Assembly (NCBI GenBank): GCA_026393655.1
Contig: JAPKZT010000228.1
Span: forward strand, 1-8,208
Reading direction: 5' to 3'
DNA: 8,208 bases
Origin: Actinomycetota bacterium
GTDB taxonomy: Bacteria; Actinomycetota; Acidimicrobiia; Acidimicrobiales; Ilumatobacteraceae
A program made the translations under genes and the position numbers. The notes beneath the pieces were generated by a model. The model did not search any database. It worked only from the letters and a program-made list of their open reading frames with translations, and was not told where the DNA came from. Below are positions 5,429 to 8,208 of this stretch, in pieces (the stretch's first letter is position 1; every line of letters starts with the position of its first letter).

Positions 5429-7211
5429 TAATTAATTCTCGGTAGTCGCTGTTGCGTGTGTACAAAACATCATGACGCGCGTGGTCAACGATCTGTCCGT
5501 TGCGCATATATAACACTTCGTCAGCAAGTGCGATGGTTGAAGGTCTTGACGCCACGATTACAACTGTTGTCGTGTTTGTCGTCTTTGTTAGTGTCATTGC
5601 CATCTCGCGAAGATTGTTGACCACGCGGGCCTCTGTCGCCGGGTCGAGAGCCGAAGTTGTGTCATCAAGAAGTAGCACTGCACGATTATGGGCAATCGCT
5701 CTAGCCAAAGCGATTCTCTGACGTTGACCGCCGCTGAGACTGACACCACGCTCGCCCATTATGGTGTCTAAACCATTGGTGAGATCGTTAATAAATTCAG
5801 TGCATTCAGCGATTCGTAAAGAATTATTTACTTGTGTATCAGTAATTGGCGAATCCAAAGTGATATTAAATCTCAGGCTTTCAGCGAATAAAAATGCTTC
5901 TTGAAACACCAGACCAACCCCGCCTGGTTGCACCGAAATGCTGCCTGAATCACATTCGATAAGACCGCTCAATAGATGCAACAGAGTCGTCTTGCCACAA
6001 CCGGTCGCACCGACAATTGCCACTGTTCGACCGCTCAAAATCTCCAAAGACAAATCTCTCAACACCGAGTTATCTGGTGTGTGCGAGTAATTTATGTTTG
6101 CGCAACTTAAAGCAACACCAGTTTTCGCTATCCGAATCACATCGTTTGGATCTTGCCCAATTGGTTCATCTAGAACCTCGCGGACACGCCTCCATCCTGC
6201 AACCGAGTGAGGGATTTCTGAGAATAGATACCCAATAATTCTTAATGGAAAAACCAAAAGCGTAAACAAATAAATAAAACTCGTCAGATCGCCAACACTC
6301 ATTGCGCCACTCTTGACGCGGATTGCGCCTAGGACAATCAGCGTGATATTGATCAACGATGGAATCGCATCAATCGCGGCTTCAAACATTGAGCGCACTG
6401 ATACTGCTTCAATACGGGCGTTACGCAGACGTGATGTGATTACTGCCAATCGCTCTGTTTCTCGATTTTCGGCACCAAATGATTTAACGACCATCACACC
6501 GTCGAAACTTTCGTGGACTGCCTGAGATAGCGCACCAAGTTCGTCTTGTGCGAGTGCATAGAAGCGGTCAATCCTCTTCTGGTAACTGATGTTAAGCATC
6601 AGCAAAATCGGAAAAACTATAATCGCTAGAACACCAAGCGGTATGTCCACTGAAAGCATCCAGACTGAAGACACCAGCATCATCACTAGCACCGAAGAAG
6701 CAAAGGGCAGCGGGGCGAGAATTGAGACACTCGCATCTGAATCAACTCCGCAACGAGCCACGATGTCGCCTGTCATCCGCTTGCGATGCCAGGCAATCGG
6801 TTGGGCGACTACATGATCAAGCACACGATTGGTTATAGATTCTGCCGTGCGCCATTCGGTTCTGCCTGCGTAACTTCGTCGTACTACTACGCCAGCGGCT
6901 CGTACTAATCCGATGCCGATAACCAAGCATGCGCCAATAACGATTGCGGTGGCGTCCAATCGCCCTTCTTGAAATCGAATCAAGATAACGCGATCAACCA
7001 TCCACCGAACTCCGATTGAAGAGCCGACTGTGCATATTGCAAATACAGCCGCGCCAGACACGGCGATAGTAAAAAGCCTCGGATGAAACTTAACTATGAC
7101 GCGAATCAATTGAAATGCTTCTTTAAGTCGAGATTCGGACCCTGAACTATTTTCAGTGAGATCAGAGATATTCGAGACGTCTATGACATTTGCGACATCA
7201 TTTTCCACCAC
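5400..7211 (-). CDS. ABC exporter half-transporter 1 (permease-ATPase fusion, degenerate ATP site)
   Basis: This 603-residue half-exporter has an N-terminal cytoplasmic tail (1-40), a membrane domain (about 45-335) and an ATPase domain (about 360-595). Motifs are the A-loop Tyr in INYSH, Walker A GATGCGKT (401-408), Q437, X-loop GERG, a canonical LSGGQRQ signature (492-498) and D-loop SALD (520-523). Two catalytic positions are altered: Walker B reads LLLDD, with D517 where the catalytic Glu belongs, and the H-switch segment reads VASRPST, with S555 in place of His. The reading frame is intact and all other motifs are kept, so this looks like functional specialisation as the degenerate half of a heterodimer, as described for the TM287/288 and BmrCD exporters. 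It begins at GTG (7211), with a second GTG at 7208. An in-frame TAG three codons upstream rules out a longer form, and no ribosome binding site is visible. First gene of the four-gene operon. Confidence 0.93.
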   Translation of the reverse strand: MVENDVANVIDVSNISDLTENSSGSESRLKEAFQLIRVIVKFHPRLFTIAVSGAAVFAICTVGSSIGVRWMVDRVILIRFQEGRLDATAIVIGACLVIGIGLVRAAGVVVRRSYAGRTEWRTAESITNRVLDHVVAQPIAWHRKRMTGDIVARCGVDSDASVSILAPLPFASSVLVMMLVSSVWMLSVDIPLGVLAIIVFPILLMLNISYQKRIDRFYALAQDELGALSQAVHESFDGVMVVKSFGAENRETERLAVITSRLRNARIEAVSVRSMFEAAIDAIPSLINITLIVLGAIRVKSGAMSVGDLTSFIYLFTLLVFPLRIIGYLFSEIPHSVAGWRRVREVLDEPIGQDPNDVIRIAKTGVALSCANINYSHTPDNSVLRDLSLEILSGRTVAIVGATGCGKTTLLHLLSGLIECDSGSISVQPGGVGLVFQEAFLFAESLRFNITLDSPITDTQVNNSLRIAECTEFINDLTNGLDTIMGERGVSLSGGQRQRIALARAIAHNRAVLLLDDTTSALDPATEARVVNNLREMAMTLTKTTNTTTVVIVASRPSTIALADEVLYMRNGQIVDHARHDVLYTRNSDYRELINAFEHDRHE

Positions 7212-7253
7212 ATAGTTCTATCATTTTGGCCACATCGCCTAGTCTTTTAAATC
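7212..7253. promoter_or_regulatory. Short divergent intergenic region without ribosome binding sites
   Basis: Only 42 bp separate the divergent starts at 7211 (minus) and 7254 (plus), so both promoters must lie here or reach into the neighbouring coding sequence. On the plus strand TAGTCT (7240-7245) lies 8 nt before the ATG, where a -10 box for a leaderless transcript would be. No clear -35 element was found for either direction and no good -10 box for the minus strand. Neither start is preceded by a purine-rich ribosome binding site. Confidence 0.35.
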
Positions 7254-7766
7254 ATGAAGTTATTTGTACGAAGTGCATTGATATTAATTATCGGTTTAAT
7301 TTGTGCGATGTGGATCTATGGATTGTTTTTCGCATCGAAACAGGTTGTGAACAGATTTGAGGATCGAGTTTGGGCCCAGAAGGCACAAGCGCGTTGTCTG
7401 ATCGCCGCGCAGCAGCGTTTTGACCTAGCCGATTACCGAATTGTTGACAACCTAGGTGTCGACGCGATTGCCGAAAGGGCAATGATCGTAGACAAAGCCA
7501 CCGACACGATTGAGTCGTTCGTGAAGGAGTTTCGAGCCAGTTTGCCGACAGACGCAAAAGGAATCGCAATAGTTGGTTTATGGCTAGATGATTATGAGAT
7601 CTATATTTCTGATCGTCGTTCTTTTGCTAATGATCTGAGAAATGGTATCAATTTGCAGTTTTCTGAAACACCGATTAAAGGTCTACCGATTAGCGAAAAG
7701 ATTTCAACTTTCGCTGCAGATAACCATATGTCGTACTGCAAGCCACCGTTAGATCTTTCTATCTAA
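7254..7766 (+). CDS. Small single-pass membrane protein of unknown function
   Basis: I do not recognise a named family. The 170 residues begin with a short basic start and one strong hydrophobic segment (about 7-27), most likely a signal anchor with the remainder outside the cytoplasm. The outer part is mixed and probably mostly helical, with C48 near its start and C162 near its end, which could join in a disulfide. A TAA stop lies two codons before the ATG at 7254, so the start cannot be further upstream. There is no ribosome binding site, which suggests a leaderless message. The coding frame is clean and its base composition resembles the neighbours, so I consider the gene real. It is divergent from the ABC operon, and its last 18 bp overlap the end of the convergent acyltransferase gene. 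Confidence 0.7.
   Translation: MKLFVRSALILIIGLICAMWIYGLFFASKQVVNRFEDRVWAQKAQARCLIAAQQRFDLADYRIVDNLGVDAIAERAMIVDKATDTIESFVKEFRASLPTDAKGIAIVGLWLDDYEIYISDRRSFANDLRNGINLQFSETPIKGLPISEKISTFAADNHMSYCKPPLDLSI
7749..7766. repeat. Inverted repeat shared by two convergent gene ends
   Basis: TTAGAT (7749-7754) and ATCTAA (7761-7766) are a perfect 6-bp inverted repeat around a 6-nt centre. The plus-strand gene ends on the TAA at 7764-7766. The minus-strand gene ends on the TAA complementary to 7749-7751. Each stop is thus antisense to a Leu TTA codon of the other gene. Confidence 0.7.
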
Positions 7767-8208
7767 TTCAATCCAGCCTTCATTTTGTGTGTACTGTTTG
7801 ATCACTCGCGCGGGCGAACCAACAGCGACACAGTAATCGGGCAGTTCTCCGGTTACGACCGAATTCGCACCAACCGCAACGTGTTTTCCAATCTTTGCGC
7901 CAGGCAACACGACCACTCCGTGTCCAAGCCATGAACCTTCACCAATTGAGACCGCGCGTTCGGGTTGTGATTGACGAGAAATTGGAATTGAAATATCTAA
8001 GTAGCCGTGACTTTGATCTGTGATGTAAACGTGATGACCCGTCCAAACATCATTACCGATATCTATAGACAGATGCCCAACGATTCCAGAACCACGACCA
8101 ATCAGACATCGATCCCCGATCTTTACAACGGGATTTGTCAAACATTCTTGTCCTGGCATCATTCCCGCAGATAGTGCTACGTGTTCACCAATCATCGTGT
8201 CTTTGCCA
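7749..8208 (-). CDS. Hexapeptide-repeat (left-handed beta-helix) acyltransferase, C-terminal part (partial at right edge)
   Basis: The frame stays open to the right edge, reading GKDT before the ATG at 8195, so the true start is outside and that ATG is internal. The visible 152 or so residues carry repeated hexapeptide turns of the [LIV]-G-x-x-x-x type (VKIGDRCLIGRGSGIVG, SIGEGSWLG, KIGKHVAVGANSVVTG). They end with the usual VAVGSPARVI cap, followed by a short tail. An inserted loop, ITDQSHGYLD, contains the His in the position often used for catalysis in WbbJ-type and Maa-type acetyltransferases. The expected role is O- or N-acetylation of a sugar or similar acceptor, perhaps in surface polysaccharide synthesis; the acceptor cannot be told. 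It converges with the small membrane protein gene and overlaps it by 18 bp. No terminator is visible for either gene. Confidence 0.88.
   Translation of the reverse strand, partial: GKDTMIGEHVALSAGMMPGQECLTNPVVKIGDRCLIGRGSGIVGHLSIDIGNDVWTGHHVYITDQSHGYLDISIPISRQSQPERAVSIGEGSWLGHGVVVLPGAKIGKHVAVGANSVVTGELPDYCVAVGSPARVIKQYTQNEGWIELDRKI

Noticed and set aside
5500..6816. Plus-strand open frames opposite ABC half 1
   Set aside because: Same reason: shadows of a long coding frame, with no start signals or recognisable protein features.
5400..7211. Decayed or pseudogene ABC subunit because of the missing Glu and His
   Set aside because: The frame is full length, other motifs are intact, and the partner shows complementary changes, which fits a heterodimer rather than decay.
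1..8208. CRISPR array, insertion sequence, tRNA or phage-related genes
   Set aside because: No spaced direct repeats, transposase motifs, cloverleaf-like segments or phage proteins were found on reading both strands.

Overview
The window looks like chromosomal DNA from a bacterium of moderate GC content (mid-40s percent by eye). Two things suggest an actinobacterium: the heterodimer-type ABC exporter pair, one half carrying an LSAGERQ signature, and the overall look of the hexapeptide acyltransferase and the secreted M23 protein. A freshwater or marine Acidimicrobiia-like lineage is my best guess. This is inference from protein style, because there is no rRNA or other phylogenetic marker here. 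No mobile element, CRISPR array, tRNA or rRNA was seen.

Layout. (1) Positions 2-565 (+) hold the C-terminal part of a class I SAM-dependent methyltransferase, cut by the left edge. (2) Positions 566-757 are a non-coding leader with several hairpins. One possible fold hides the ribosome binding site of the next gene and a competing fold frees it. (3) Positions 758-2071 (+) encode a secreted peptidoglycan hydrolase with three peptidoglycan-binding repeats and an M23/LytM domain with all catalytic residues. It is closed by a strong intrinsic terminator at 2090-2123. (4) Positions 7211 down to 2128 form a tight four-gene minus-strand operon: ABC exporter half 1, ABC exporter half 2, a lipoprotein and a histidine-phosphatase-family enzyme. 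(5) Positions 7254-7766 (+) encode a small single-pass membrane protein of unknown function, divergent from the operon. (6) Positions 7749-8208 (-) hold a left-handed beta-helix (hexapeptide) acyltransferase cut by the right edge. It converges on the small membrane protein and overlaps it by 18 bp.

How the genes fit together. The two ABC halves overlap and show complementary departures from consensus. Half 1 has Asp at the catalytic Glu position and Ser at the H-switch position but a canonical LSGGQ. Half 2 has Glu and His intact but LSAGE in place of LSGGQ. This is the pattern of a heterodimeric exporter with one consensus and one degenerate ATP site. The lipoprotein starts 6 nt after half 2 and is probably translated with it, but a functional partnership is only inferred. 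The M23 enzyme is a separate unit with its own leader and terminator.

Nothing here is clearly a new defence or mobile system. The items most worth a second look are the leader upstream of the M23 gene, the asymmetric exporter with its cysteine-paired lipoprotein, the unrecognised membrane protein, and an apparent excess of the palindrome CGATCG, including three GCGATCGC octamers.
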